Positions 8,607-17,125 of a DNA stretch of 35,674 bases are shown here, one piece after another. Numbering within the stretch: position 1 is the first letter of the stretch; every line of letters starts with the position of its first letter. The DNA lies in NCBI GenBank assembly GCA_003339605.1, contig QOVW01000006.1:1-35674 (forward strand). Direction: 5' to 3'. This DNA comes from Spirobacillus cienkowskii (GTDB lineage Bacteria; Bdellovibrionota_B; Oligoflexia; Silvanigrellales; Silvanigrellaceae). The position numbers were made by a program, and so were the translations under genes. The notes beneath the pieces are model-generated. The model was not told the DNA's origin and ran no database searches. It worked only from the letters and a program-made list of their open reading frames with translations.

Positions 8607-8635
8607 GACGGGTATTGCTACCCGTCTTTTTTTTT
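8607..8635 (+). terminator. Intrinsic terminator between gcvH and gcvPA
   Basis: GACGGGTA (8607-8614) and TACCCGTC (8619-8626) form a perfect 8-base-pair GC-rich stem with loop TTGC, followed directly by nine T (8627-8635). This is a textbook Rho-independent terminator. The gcvPA ribosome binding site GAGGGAG begins at the very next base, so the hairpin sits inside the apparent gcv operon and may act as an attenuator. Confidence 0.85.
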
Positions 8636-8648
8636 GAGGGAGCTAATT

Positions 8649-10010
8649 ATGTTAGAGCATCGTTTTCTTCCAACCACTGAGCAAGACAGAAAAGAAATGC
8701 TTGCAGCATGTGGAATAAAAAATATTGAAGATCTCTTAAATGGTATTCCAAAAAATTTACGGTTTAAAAATCAACTTTCAATTACAGAAGGTTTATCTGA
8801 AATGGAGATTAAAAGAAAACTTAATCTCTTATTTAAAAATTCCCGAAACAAAAAAAATGCGCTAAGTTTTATAGGAGCAGGTGTTTATGATCATTTTTGC
8901 CCTTCAGTTGTTAATCAATTAACATTAAGAGGTGAGTTTTTAACTTCTTATACACCTTATCAGCCAGAATTTTCGCAAGGGACATTACAATCGTTATTTG
9001 AATTTCAAAGCATGATTGCTGAAATTTTTGATATGGATGTTTCAAATGCTTCGCATTATGATGGTGCAACAAGCATGGCAGAAGCAGTACTAATGGGATT
9101 AAGAATAAAAAAAAATAGAAAAAGAATTTTAATTTCTAAAGGTGTCCATCCAGAATATGTAGAAGTGTTAAAAACTTATTTAACAAATCTTGGGGTAGAA
9201 GTTTCTTTAATACCAGTTGATGAAAACGGTGTGACTTCAAATGATTCGTTGCGCAATATGTTAGATGAAAATGTTGCCTTAGCTATTGTGCAAAGTCCAA
9301 ACTTTTTTGGATGTATCGAGAATATGAAGTTGTTAAGTAACATGGTTCATTCAAAAGAAGCACTATTTGTTTCTAATATTACTGAGCCGTTAAGTTTATC
9401 ATTATTTACAGCTCCAGGAGAATATCAAGCAGATATTGCAATAGGAGAAGGACAAAGTTTTGGTTTACCACAATCTTTTGGAGGGCCGTATTTAGGTCTT
9501 TTTACATCACGAATTGATTATGTCAGGCAAATGCCAGGTCGATTGTGCGGTGAAACAATCGATGCTCAAGGGAAAAGGAGTTTTACATTAACTTTAAGCA
9601 CGAGAGAGCAGCATATAAGAAGAGAAAAAGCGACTTCTAATATTTGTACTAATCAAAATTTATGTGCTTTATGGGCGAGTATTTGGCTAGCTCTGGTTGG
9701 TAAAAGTGGTTTTGTAGAATTAGGTGAACAAAATTTAGCAAAATCAGAATACGCTAAGACAGAATTATTAAAAACTGGAAAAGTAAAATTAAGATATCCA
9801 AACTCATTATCTTTTAATGAGTTTATTATTGATCTAAATTTATCTTCAAAAGAATTTATTAGTAAGTGTATTGAACTCAATTTTGTTCCTGGTGTTTCTT
9901 TAGAAAGATTTTATCCTGAAGATAAAAACGGTTTGTTGGTTGCAGTGACCGAGAAAAAAACTCGAGATGAAATTGATAAGTTAGTAGATATTTTCAAAAA
10001 ATTTGGATAA
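8649..10010 (+). CDS. gcvPA: Glycine dehydrogenase (decarboxylating) subunit 1
   Basis: This is the N-terminal half of the two-subunit P-protein, which decarboxylates glycine and loads the aminomethyl group onto GcvH. It has 453 residues, the normal size for the split form. Signatures are HRFLPTTEQDRKEML, then FIGAGVYDHFCPSVVNQLT and TSYTPYQPEFSQGTLQSLFE. Next come NASHYDGATSMAEAVLM, then IAIGEGQSFGLPQSFGGPYLG and the GRLCGETID...R.F.LTL..REQHIRREKATSNICTN block. The PLP lysine is on the partner subunit. The frame extends five codons to a TTG next to the terminator. The ATG at 8649 behind GAGGGAG is chosen. Confidence 0.96.
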   Translation: MLEHRFLPTTEQDRKEMLAACGIKNIEDLLNGIPKNLRFKNQLSITEGLSEMEIKRKLNLLFKNSRNKKNALSFIGAGVYDHFCPSVVNQLTLRGEFLTSYTPYQPEFSQGTLQSLFEFQSMIAEIFDMDVSNASHYDGATSMAEAVLMGLRIKKNRKRILISKGVHPEYVEVLKTYLTNLGVEVSLIPVDENGVTSNDSLRNMLDENVALAIVQSPNFFGCIENMKLLSNMVHSKEALFVSNITEPLSLSLFTAPGEYQADIAIGEGQSFGLPQSFGGPYLGLFTSRIDYVRQMPGRLCGETIDAQGKRSFTLTLSTREQHIRREKATSNICTNQNLCALWASIWLALVGKSGFVELGEQNLAKSEYAKTELLKTGKVKLRYPNSLSFNEFIIDLNLSSKEFISKCIELNFVPGVSLERFYPEDKNGLLVAVTEKKTRDEIDKLVDIFKKFG

Positions 10011-10020
10011 GGGAATAAAA

Positions 10021-11493
10021 ATGAGTATTTTAAATAAATATACCACTCAAAATGTTGTTTTAGAAGAAAATTTATTATTTGAAAATTCAAGACCAGGCGC
10101 TAGAGGTATCGCATTTTCAAAACTAGATGTTCCACCTGTAGAGTTACATAAAAAATATTCTTCTTACTTAAGACAAAAAGCGGCAAAACTTCCGGAATTA
10201 TCAGAGCCTGAAGTGGTGCGCCATTACACACGTCTTTCAACTTGGAATTGTGCAATTGATTTAGGATTTTATCCGTTAGGATCGTGCACAATGAAACATA
10301 ATCCTAGGTTTAATGAAGACATTGCAAGAAGTTCCGAAATTTGTGAAATGCATCCTTACGATCCTGAAGAATGGTCACAAGGTCATTTACAAATTATGTA
10401 TGAGCTTCAGGAAGATTTAAAAGAGATAACGGGATTGTCAGCAGTTTCTTTGCAACCTAGCGCGGGTGCTCAAGGAGAATTTACTGGATTATTATTAATT
10501 TCAGCATATCATCGTAATAAAGGTAAAAGTAAAAAAACAATTATTACTGCGGATACTGCACACGGAACAAACCCAGCAAGTGCAGCTTTAGCAGGATTTC
10601 AAACCATTCAAGTTAACACAGGTGAAAATGGTTATGTAACTTTAGAAGCAATTAGAGAAGTTTTAAATGATGATGTTGCTGCAATGATGATTACAAATCC
10701 AAATACTTTAGGTTTTTTTGAAAAAAATATTTATGAAATTTCTCAAATTCTTCATGAAAAAGATGCACTTTTATATATTGATGGCGCAAATATGAATGCA
10801 GTTTTAGGTTTAAGTCGTCCCGGAGATTGTGGCGCAGATGTTATTCAATTTAATTTGCACAAAACTTTTACAACTCCTCATGGAGGGGGTGGTCCTGGCA
10901 GTGGACCAATTGCTGTGAGTGAAAAACTAATACCTTATTTGCCAATTCCTCGTATTGAAAAAAACAATGATCAGTATTTTATGAATTATTCTCATTCAAA
11001 ATCAATAGGAAGAGTTAAGTCTTTTTATGGAAATTATGGAATGTTTGTTAGAGCTTGGTGTTACATTAGGGCGTTAGGGGCAGAAGGACTTCGTAAAGTG
11101 AGTGAAGATGCAATTTTAAACTCTAATTATTTAAAATCACAATTAAAAAGTGTGTTAAATATTCCAATTGATGGCCAACATTTGCATGAAGTTGTTTTTA
11201 ACGATAAAAATTTAAAAGAAAAAAATTGGGATACCAATAAACTTGCTAAAGCGCTTATTGATTATGGTATTCATCCTCCAACAGTGCACTTTCCTTTGTG
11301 TGTTAAAAACGCACTTATGGTAGAGCCTACAGAAACAGAGAATAAAAATGAATTAGATCGCTTTATTTTATCTTTAAAAGAAATTATAAATTCTGAGGAC
11401 GCAACCATGACATATCCTAAAAGAGTTTTTAGACAAAAAGTAGATGAGTCTAAAGCTGCAAGAGAATTAAAATTAAAATATCAATTTTTATAA
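10021..11493 (+). CDS. gcvPB: Glycine dehydrogenase (decarboxylating) subunit 2
   Basis: This is the PLP-carrying C-terminal half of the P-protein. It has 490 residues. Visible signatures are DLGFYPLGSCTMKHNPR (about residues 80-96), SLQPSAGAQGEFTGLL, and TAHGTNPASAALAGF. They are followed by MITNPNTLGFFE, then YIDGANMNA, and the Schiff-base lysine Lys281 in FNLHKTFTTPHGGGGPGSGP. The ATG at 10021 lies behind AAGGGA, 10 bases after the gcvPA stop, so the two halves are translationally close. A frame extension to a TTG at 10003 overlaps gcvPA and is not needed. Confidence 0.97.
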   Translation: MSILNKYTTQNVVLEENLLFENSRPGARGIAFSKLDVPPVELHKKYSSYLRQKAAKLPELSEPEVVRHYTRLSTWNCAIDLGFYPLGSCTMKHNPRFNEDIARSSEICEMHPYDPEEWSQGHLQIMYELQEDLKEITGLSAVSLQPSAGAQGEFTGLLLISAYHRNKGKSKKTIITADTAHGTNPASAALAGFQTIQVNTGENGYVTLEAIREVLNDDVAAMMITNPNTLGFFEKNIYEISQILHEKDALLYIDGANMNAVLGLSRPGDCGADVIQFNLHKTFTTPHGGGGPGSGPIAVSEKLIPYLPIPRIEKNNDQYFMNYSHSKSIGRVKSFYGNYGMFVRAWCYIRALGAEGLRKVSEDAILNSNYLKSQLKSVLNIPIDGQHLHEVVFNDKNLKEKNWDTNKLAKALIDYGIHPPTVHFPLCVKNALMVEPTETENKNELDRFILSLKEIINSEDATMTYPKRVFRQKVDESKAARELKLKYQFL

Positions 11494-11511
11494 GTTATTA
11501 AAGGGAAGATT

Positions 11512-12681
11512 ATGTATAATTTTGAATATTATAATCCTGTAAAAATTATGTTTGGTCAAGGAACTATTGGGCATTTGCCAGCATTGTTAACTAATAGAAA
11601 TAAAATTTTATTTGCGTACGGTAGTGGTTCAATAAAAAGCAACGGAATTTATGAACAAATCAAACAAGCTCTTGCGCATAAACAAGTAATTGAATTTCAG
11701 GGTATAGAACCTAATCCAGAATATGAAACTTTATTAAAGGCAGTAGAGTTATGTAAAAAAAACAATATAGATTTTATTTTAGCAGTTGGTGGTGGTTCAG
11801 TCATTGATGGCTGTAAATTTATCGCAAATGCTGTTAAATTTAAAAAAAATGATCCATGGTTAATTCTAGAAGGCTCAGAATCAGACAGTGCTTTACCAAT
11901 TGGTTGTGTATTAACATTACCAGCTACAGGTACTGAGATGAATCCGTTTGCTGTGATTTCTCGAAGAAGTTTGGGACAAAAGAAGGATTTTACGTCTGCC
12001 CATTCTTTTCCACAGTTTTCAATTATTGATCCTACTGTAACTTATAGTCTTTCTGAGAGATATATTATAAATGGAATAATTGATCCGTTTGTTCATGTCA
12101 CAGAACAATATTTAACATTTGACGTAAATTCACCATTACAAAATAGACAAAGTGAAGCTATTTTAATTACTTTAATTGAAGAGTCTGCAAAAGTATTTAA
12201 GGATCCAAATAATTATGATGTTCGCGCTAATTTAACATGGTGTGCCACACAAGCATTGAATGGTTTAATTGGGAAAGGTGTTCCGCAAGATTGGGCAACA
12301 CACGCTATCGGCCACGAATTAACAGCTCTTTACGGATTAGATCATGCACAAACTCTTGCCATTGTGTTACCTGCATTACTTAAAAACCAATTTGAGAATA
12401 AAAAGCAACGACTCGCACATTATTCTAAAGCTGTTTTTAAATTAAATTATGCAACAGAAGGAAAACTTGCTAAAGCGGGTATTGATAAAACCGAGAAATT
12501 TTTTAGATCTCTCGGTTGCAAGACACGTCTTAATGAATATGGAATTCCTAAAAAAGACATAAAAAAAATCGCTACCAAAGTTTTAGAAACTTCAGCGGGA
12601 AAAAAGCTTGGAGAAAAAAAGTCAATTGGACAAGAAGAAGTAGTAGAAATTTTAGAATTATCTTATTCAAATAATTCATAA
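11512..12681 (+). CDS. Iron-containing alcohol dehydrogenase, YqhD/BdhA-like
   Basis: This 389-residue group III metal-dependent dehydrogenase is probably an NADPH-dependent aldehyde reductase. The nucleotide region GGGSVIDGCKFIA (residues 93-105) is typical. The metal ligands of the family are at Asp191 and His195 (GIIDPFVHVTEQY), His264 (DWATHAIGHE) and His278 (LYGLDHAQTLA). The best resemblance is to E. coli YqhD, which reduces short-chain aldehydes. It follows gcvPB by 18 bases with an AAAGGGAAG ribosome binding site, so it is likely cotranscribed with the glycine cleavage genes. That placement is unusual. The physiological substrate cannot be read from sequence. Confidence 0.92.
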   Translation: MYNFEYYNPVKIMFGQGTIGHLPALLTNRNKILFAYGSGSIKSNGIYEQIKQALAHKQVIEFQGIEPNPEYETLLKAVELCKKNNIDFILAVGGGSVIDGCKFIANAVKFKKNDPWLILEGSESDSALPIGCVLTLPATGTEMNPFAVISRRSLGQKKDFTSAHSFPQFSIIDPTVTYSLSERYIINGIIDPFVHVTEQYLTFDVNSPLQNRQSEAILITLIEESAKVFKDPNNYDVRANLTWCATQALNGLIGKGVPQDWATHAIGHELTALYGLDHAQTLAIVLPALLKNQFENKKQRLAHYSKAVFKLNYATEGKLAKAGIDKTEKFFRSLGCKTRLNEYGIPKKDIKKIATKVLETSAGKKLGEKKSIGQEEVVEILELSYSNNS

Positions 12682-12845
12682 TTTTTATTGTCACCTATGT
12701 TTTTTAGATTAAAAATTAAGCGACAATTCTTAGATTAAACATATTATTACCGCATACGCCCTCCTTTTTACACAAGTTTATAAATAACTTTTTAAATAAT
12801 TGGAAGAAACTAACTGAAAATTTTAAATTACTAAAATCTGTAATT

Positions 12846-12886
12846 TAAATACATTTTGTAGAAAAAGCTTCTACAAAATGTATTTA
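12846..12886. repeat. 18-base-pair perfect inverted repeat, terminator-like
   Basis: Bases 12846-12863 pair perfectly with 12869-12886 around the five-base loop AAAGC; the core is TACATTTTGTAGAA/TTCTACAAAATGTA. It lies 165 bases after the alcohol dehydrogenase stop. No run of T follows on either strand, so a terminator role is only possible. A protein-binding site or RNA-processing element is equally possible. Confidence 0.5.
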
Positions 12887-13078
12887 TATATAAGTAATTA
12901 ATTGAGGTCAACCATGAATTAAAATTATTCTCCAAAATAAAATGTAATAAAATTGTTTTACAGAATATAGATCTTTGAATTAATTTTTATTACTCATTAG
13001 TTCTGTATTTTTTTGGTAAGTTAAAAAAGATAAATTATTATTAAAAAAAGTTGTTCTTTAATATTAAAATGAGTTAAT

Positions 13079-13126
13079 AGCTACGCATAGCTTGAGAAGC
13101 TTGGTATTCATAACCTTAGTATAAGG
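13079..13126 (+). promoter_or_regulatory. Cluster of small, partly exclusive hairpins before menB
   Basis: AGCTA/TAGCT (13079-13083 with 13088-13092, loop CGCA) overlaps AGCTT/AAGCT (13089-13093 with 13097-13101), so only one can form at a time. A third hairpin, CCTTA/TAAGG (13114-13118 with 13122-13126), includes part of the menB ribosome binding site AAGGAAG. This could be a translation-control leader, though small hairpins arise easily by chance. Confidence 0.3.
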
Positions 13127-13135
13127 AAGATTTAA

Positions 13136-13960
13136 ATGAGTTTAAATATATGGAAAACCATAAAAGATTTTAAAGATATAAAATTAGAAAGAACAGAAGA
13201 TGGCATTGCTAAAATTACAATCAATAGGCCTCATGTACGCAATGCATTTCGTCCTGAAACGGTACTAGAATTATTAGAATCACTTGAAATATGCCGCAAT
13301 AATTCTGGTATAGGTGTCATTATATTAACAGGAGAAGGTAAAGAAGCATTTTGTGCTGGTGGTGATCAGAAAGTTAGAGGCAACGGAGGTTATGTAGGTG
13401 GAGATGGTGTTCCTAGATTGAATATATTAGATGTGCAAAAATCAATTCGATCGATGCCTAAACCAGTCATTGCAATGGTTGCTGGTTATGCAATTGGTGG
13501 AGGCCACGTATTGCATATTGTCTGTGATTTAACAATTGCTGCTGACAATGCAAAATTTGGGCAAACAGGACCTAAAGTGGGTTCTTTTGATGGAGGTCTA
13601 GGTAGTAGTTACTTAGCGCGTATTGTTGGGCAAAAAAAAGCACGAGAGATATGGTTTTTATGTAGACAATATAACGCAGATCAAGCATTAGAAATGGGTC
13701 TGGTGAATAGAGTAGTACCAATTGACGAACTAGAGTCCGAAACACTAAAATGGTGTCGAGAAATTCTTGAACATTCTCCTTTGGCATTACGATGTCTTAA
13801 AGCAGCTCTAAACGCGGATTGCGATGGGCAAATGGGCTTGCTTGATTTGGCAGGCAATGCCACTTTACTTTATTATTTAAGCGAAGAAGCGAAGGAAGGA
13901 AAAAATGCGTTCATCGAAAAAAGAAAACCTGATTTCAAAAAATTTGAAAGATTTCCATGA
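13136..13960 (+). CDS. menB: 1,4-dihydroxy-2-naphthoyl-CoA synthase
   Basis: This crotonase-family enzyme closes the second ring in menaquinone synthesis, turning o-succinylbenzoyl-CoA into 1,4-dihydroxy-2-naphthoyl-CoA. The 274-residue product has [12 protein letters not shown], the active-site loop [11 protein letters not shown] (residues 72-82), the oxyanion region [12 protein letters not shown], and [29 protein letters not shown] and [13 protein letters not shown] are nearly invariant in MenB. Gln143, Gly145 and Trp173 align with the bicarbonate-site residues Gln154, Gly156 and Trp184 of the E. coli enzyme, which suggests the bicarbonate-dependent type. The ATG follows AAGGAAG. It opens the menB-A-C-E operon. 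Confidence 0.97.
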   Translation: MSLNIWKTIKDFKDIKLERTEDGIAKITINRPHVRNAFRPETVLELLESLEICRNNSGIGVIILTGEGKEAFCAGGDQKVRGNGGYVGGDGVPRLNILDVQKSIRSMPKPVIAMVAGYAIGGGHVLHIVCDLTIAADNAKFGQTGPKVGSFDGGLGSSYLARIVGQKKAREIWFLCRQYNADQALEMGLVNRVVPIDELESETLKWCREILEHSPLALRCLKAALNADCDGQMGLLDLAGNATLLYYLSEEAKEGKNAFIEKRKPDFKKFERFP

Positions 13961-13966
13961 GGTTGT

Positions 13967-14863
13967 ATGACTTTTTTATCTTTGAAAGCTTGGTTATTAG
14001 CTTCCCGACCTAAAACGCTTGTTGCTGCAGTAACTCCAATTATTGTTGCTTCAGCAGCAGCATTTTCTACACTAAAAAATACAAATCAACATGTTGTTCT
14101 AATTTACAGCCTTTTGGCATTTTTAGCAGCCATTTTTATACAAATTGGTACTAATTTTATTAATGATGCCCTTGATTTTAAAAAAGGAGCAGATACAGAA
14201 ACACGTTTGGGCCCAAAAAGAGTAACGCAAAGTGGTATTTTTTCTGCAAGAAAAGTTATTATAGCTGGGTTTATTTGCTTTTTTTTAGCAGTTCTTATTT
14301 CGCTGCCTTTAGTGCTTAAAGGTGGAATTCCAATTCTTGTTATTGGAATTTTATCTTTGATATGTGCATACATATATACCGGAGGCCCATATCCTCTGGC
14401 TTATATAGGGTTAGGTGAAGTATTTGTGGTCTTGTTTTTTGGGATTGTGGCTGTAAATGGGCTTTTTTATATTCTTACAAACTCAATTGGTTTACCTTCA
14501 TTGGTAGCGGGTGTTCAAGTTGGGTTAATGGCAACAGTCATGATAGCAATCAATAATTTTCGCGATTATGAAAGCGATAAATTGGTTGGTAAAATGACTC
14601 TTGCAGCGCGATTTGGTAAAAAATTTGCAAGGATCGAAATAATTTTTTTATATTTAGTGAGCTATTTACTTTGTGGTTTTTGGGTAATGACAAATAATTA
14701 TTTAGTAGGATTACTTCCTCTTTTAACTTTGCCCTTTTCATGGATAGTTATTAAAGGAATATACAAAAAAAATCCTTCCAAAGAATTTAATAAATATCTG
14801 GCAATTTCTGCATTAACTCAATTATTATTTGGCATCTTTATGTTGCTAGGTTTTTTGATGTAG
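13967..14863 (+). CDS. menA: 1,4-dihydroxy-2-naphthoate polyprenyltransferase
   Basis: This integral membrane UbiA-family enzyme attaches the polyprenyl chain to 1,4-dihydroxy-2-naphthoate, giving demethylmenaquinone. It has 298 residues and eight or nine hydrophobic segments. The first Asp-rich motif is NDALDFKKGAD at residues 66-76, followed by GPKRVTQSG. The second is NNFRDYESDKLVGKMTLAARFG near residue 192. The start ASRPKTLVAAVTPI is typical of MenA. The ATG lies six bases after the menB stop, with its GAGG overlapping that stop, so the two are translationally coupled. Confidence 0.95.
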   Translation: MTFLSLKAWLLASRPKTLVAAVTPIIVASAAAFSTLKNTNQHVVLIYSLLAFLAAIFIQIGTNFINDALDFKKGADTETRLGPKRVTQSGIFSARKVIIAGFICFFLAVLISLPLVLKGGIPILVIGILSLICAYIYTGGPYPLAYIGLGEVFVVLFFGIVAVNGLFYILTNSIGLPSLVAGVQVGLMATVMIAINNFRDYESDKLVGKMTLAARFGKKFARIEIIFLYLVSYLLCGFWVMTNNYLVGLLPLLTLPFSWIVIKGIYKKNPSKEFNKYLAISALTQLLFGIFMLLGFLM

Positions 14864-14870
14864 GTAAAAT

Positions 14871-15920
14871 TTGATACTTAAAAATATAAATGAAAGTAAA
14901 TTTAATATTTATAAAATTGAATATTCAATTTATGAACTAGAACCCATTTCTAGTTTAAATTCTAAATCAAAAGAAATGTTGCGAAGGGATGGTTGTCTTT
15001 TTCGAATTCATTTTAAAGATTTGGGAATTGGATATTCTGATTGTTTTTCTTGGCCAGAATTAGGTGATACCTCTTTGTCTGAAAAAGTAAAAATGGTTCA
15101 AGTCGGAAAAATGGATTTTCATATAGAAAAAAGTTTTTCGATTGCTAAAACTGATGCTTTTTATAGATTTAATAGAGAAAATGCATTTAAAAAATTATGC
15201 CTTATTAAAAATCATTTTACATGTGTTAATTTTAACTTATTAACAACAAATTTTATTGAAAATTTGAGAAAAGAAGGTTTTGAATACATAAAATTAAAGT
15301 GTGGATTCAATTTAGAAAAAGAAGCATCTTTTTTAAAAAAAATAGTTCCTATTTTAAAAATTTGTAATATTAAGGTAAGATTAGATTTTAATGGCTCTTG
15401 TTCATTTGACGGAATGTATCAATTTCTTCAAAGTTTAGATAAAAATTTGAGTGTTATTTCTTTTATAGAAGATCCTTTTAAAAAGATAAATAATGAATGG
15501 ATGCAAATTAAACAATTTTTTCCAGATCTGGGAATTGCGCTCGATAGAACAAATAATAATTCTGATTATTGTAATAAAAATGAAGCATATGATTATTTAA
15601 TTTTGAAACCAGCTATACAGAACCATGATGAGATACTAAATTGTAAACATTATAATATAGAGAGAAAAAAAATTTTGTTTACAAGCTATATGGATCATCC
15701 ATTAGGACAACTTAGTGCACTTTATGAAGCATCAGAATATTATAATAGTAATCATAATAATACACAAATTTGTGGTTTTTTAACTCATGATTTATATAAA
15801 AAAAATTCTTATTCAGAAAGAATTAAGGTAAATTTTTCACAGATAGTTCCTCCTCAGGAAGGATTTGGTTTTGGATTTGACGATCTTTTAGAGAATGAAA
15901 ATTGGAGAAAAATATGGTAG
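14871..15920 (+). CDS. menC: o-succinylbenzoate synthase (enolase superfamily)
   Basis: MenC dehydrates 2-succinyl-6-hydroxy-2,4-cyclohexadiene-1-carboxylate to o-succinylbenzoate. The 349-residue sequence is divergent but keeps the enolase-superfamily residues in order. These are the KxK catalytic pair Lys141/Lys143 (YIKLKCG), the metal ligands Asp172 (VRLDFNG), Glu200 (SFIEDPF) and Asp225 (IALDRT), and Lys246 (LILKPAI). The position between menA and menE supports the call. The start is a TTG six bases behind AGG, overlapping the menA stop region; no closer ATG fits. The end overlaps the menE start. Confidence 0.9.
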   Translation: MILKNINESKFNIYKIEYSIYELEPISSLNSKSKEMLRRDGCLFRIHFKDLGIGYSDCFSWPELGDTSLSEKVKMVQVGKMDFHIEKSFSIAKTDAFYRFNRENAFKKLCLIKNHFTCVNFNLLTTNFIENLRKEGFEYIKLKCGFNLEKEASFLKKIVPILKICNIKVRLDFNGSCSFDGMYQFLQSLDKNLSVISFIEDPFKKINNEWMQIKQFFPDLGIALDRTNNNSDYCNKNEAYDYLILKPAIQNHDEILNCKHYNIERKKILFTSYMDHPLGQLSALYEASEYYNSNHNNTQICGFLTHDLYKKNSYSERIKVNFSQIVPPQEGFGFGFDDLLENENWRKIW

Positions 15921-17116
15921 AAATTGATTGGACTTCAAAAGAGTCTCTTTTTCTATATAACTCAAAATTAAGTTTAATAAAAAACTTTGATTTTAAAGAT
16001 ATAATAAAAATTTGTGATCTTAATGGCCATATTTTTATAGCAACTTCAGGCTCAACTGCAATGAATCCAGAAGATATCAAGTTTGTTGCGTTAAAAAAAT
16101 TAGCAATATTAGAATCAGCAAAATCAGTGGTTGATCACTTAGAATATAAAAGCAATGATACTATATTAAATATATTACCTTATTTTCATATTAGTGGTTT
16201 AGCAAATTATGCAAGATCTTATATTTCTGGATGTAAAATAGTTGATTTGTATTCTGATAATTTAAAATGGAATCCTCATTATTTTGTGAGTGAGGCTCAA
16301 AAAATTAATGCAACAATTACATCTTTAGTTCCAACACAAATTTTTGATATAGTAAAAGAAAATTTAAAATCACCAAAATCGTTACGTGCTGTTGTGGTCG
16401 GTGGTGGAGCCATTTCTTTTGATTTGTATGTAAAAGCAAGAGAACTTTTTTGGAATATTTTACCAAGTTACGGAATGACAGAATGTGGGTCACAAATTGC
16501 AACCGCGGCAGTTGATTTTGTTTGGGATTCTGAATTTCCTAAGTTAGATATAATGAAACATTTAATAGTAAAAATCAATGAAACTGGTAATATATGTATT
16601 GCAGGAAATTCTTTGTTTAGTGGATATTTACTAATAAATGATAACAAATTATCATTTAAAGATTTTCAATTAGAGAATTTAAATGAAAATACAAAAATTA
16701 AGCCAACTAAATTTTTGGAAACTTCTGATATAGGCAGTATTATCGATAATAAACTTTGTGTGTATGGTAGAGGCGATAATGTAGTAAAAGTTTTAGGTGA
16801 AAGTGTTTCATTAGGTAAATTAAATTCTATATTAGATGCTATAAAGTTAGAGCTCAATTTAAAATATGATGTTATTATTTCTTCAATCAAAGATGAGAGA
16901 TGCGAAAACAAAATTATTTTTATTTTTGAAGAAGAATGTAATTTTGATTTAAATAAATTGCGTATAATAATTGATGAATTTAATAAAAAAGTATTTCCTT
17001 TTGAGAAAGCTAAAATTTTTTATTTAGTTAAAAATATCCCAAAAACAAGCCTGGGAAAGATTAAAAGTTCGCAGTTATTAAATTTGATAAAAAATTCCTG
17101 TTTCTATGAATTATAG
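15914..17116 (+). CDS. menE: o-succinylbenzoate-CoA ligase (short form)
   Basis: This adenylate-forming enzyme activates o-succinylbenzoate to its CoA thioester. Core motifs are the phosphate loop TSGST at residues 44-48, YGMTE at 186-190, and SDIGSIIDNKLCVYGRGDNVVK (the Asp and Arg hinge region, about 275-297). The C-terminal catalytic lysine is Lys382 in PKTSLGKIKSS. The 400 residues are shorter than the usual 450-490, because almost nothing precedes the phosphate loop. The loop itself continues as AMNPEDIK rather than the common TG.PK. The ATG at 15914 lies six bases behind GGAG and overlaps the menC stop by seven bases (ATGGTAG). Confidence 0.9.
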   Translation: MVEIDWTSKESLFLYNSKLSLIKNFDFKDIIKICDLNGHIFIATSGSTAMNPEDIKFVALKKLAILESAKSVVDHLEYKSNDTILNILPYFHISGLANYARSYISGCKIVDLYSDNLKWNPHYFVSEAQKINATITSLVPTQIFDIVKENLKSPKSLRAVVVGGGAISFDLYVKARELFWNILPSYGMTECGSQIATAAVDFVWDSEFPKLDIMKHLIVKINETGNICIAGNSLFSGYLLINDNKLSFKDFQLENLNENTKIKPTKFLETSDIGSIIDNKLCVYGRGDNVVKVLGESVSLGKLNSILDAIKLELNLKYDVIISSIKDERCENKIIFIFEEECNFDLNKLRIIIDEFNKKVFPFEKAKIFYLVKNIPKTSLGKIKSSQLLNLIKNSCFYEL

Positions 17117-17125
17117 GAAAAATTT

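Larger units (their letters stand above)
12682..13135. other. 454-base AT-rich gap between the dehydrogenase and menB
   Basis: No gene or RNA was recognised. The region holds an 18-base-pair perfect hairpin at 12846-12886 and a cluster of small hairpins just before menB at 13079-13126. A direct repeat TTAGATTAAA occurs near 12706 and 12731. A promoter for the menB operon must lie here, but none stands out from the AT-rich background. Confidence 0.4.
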
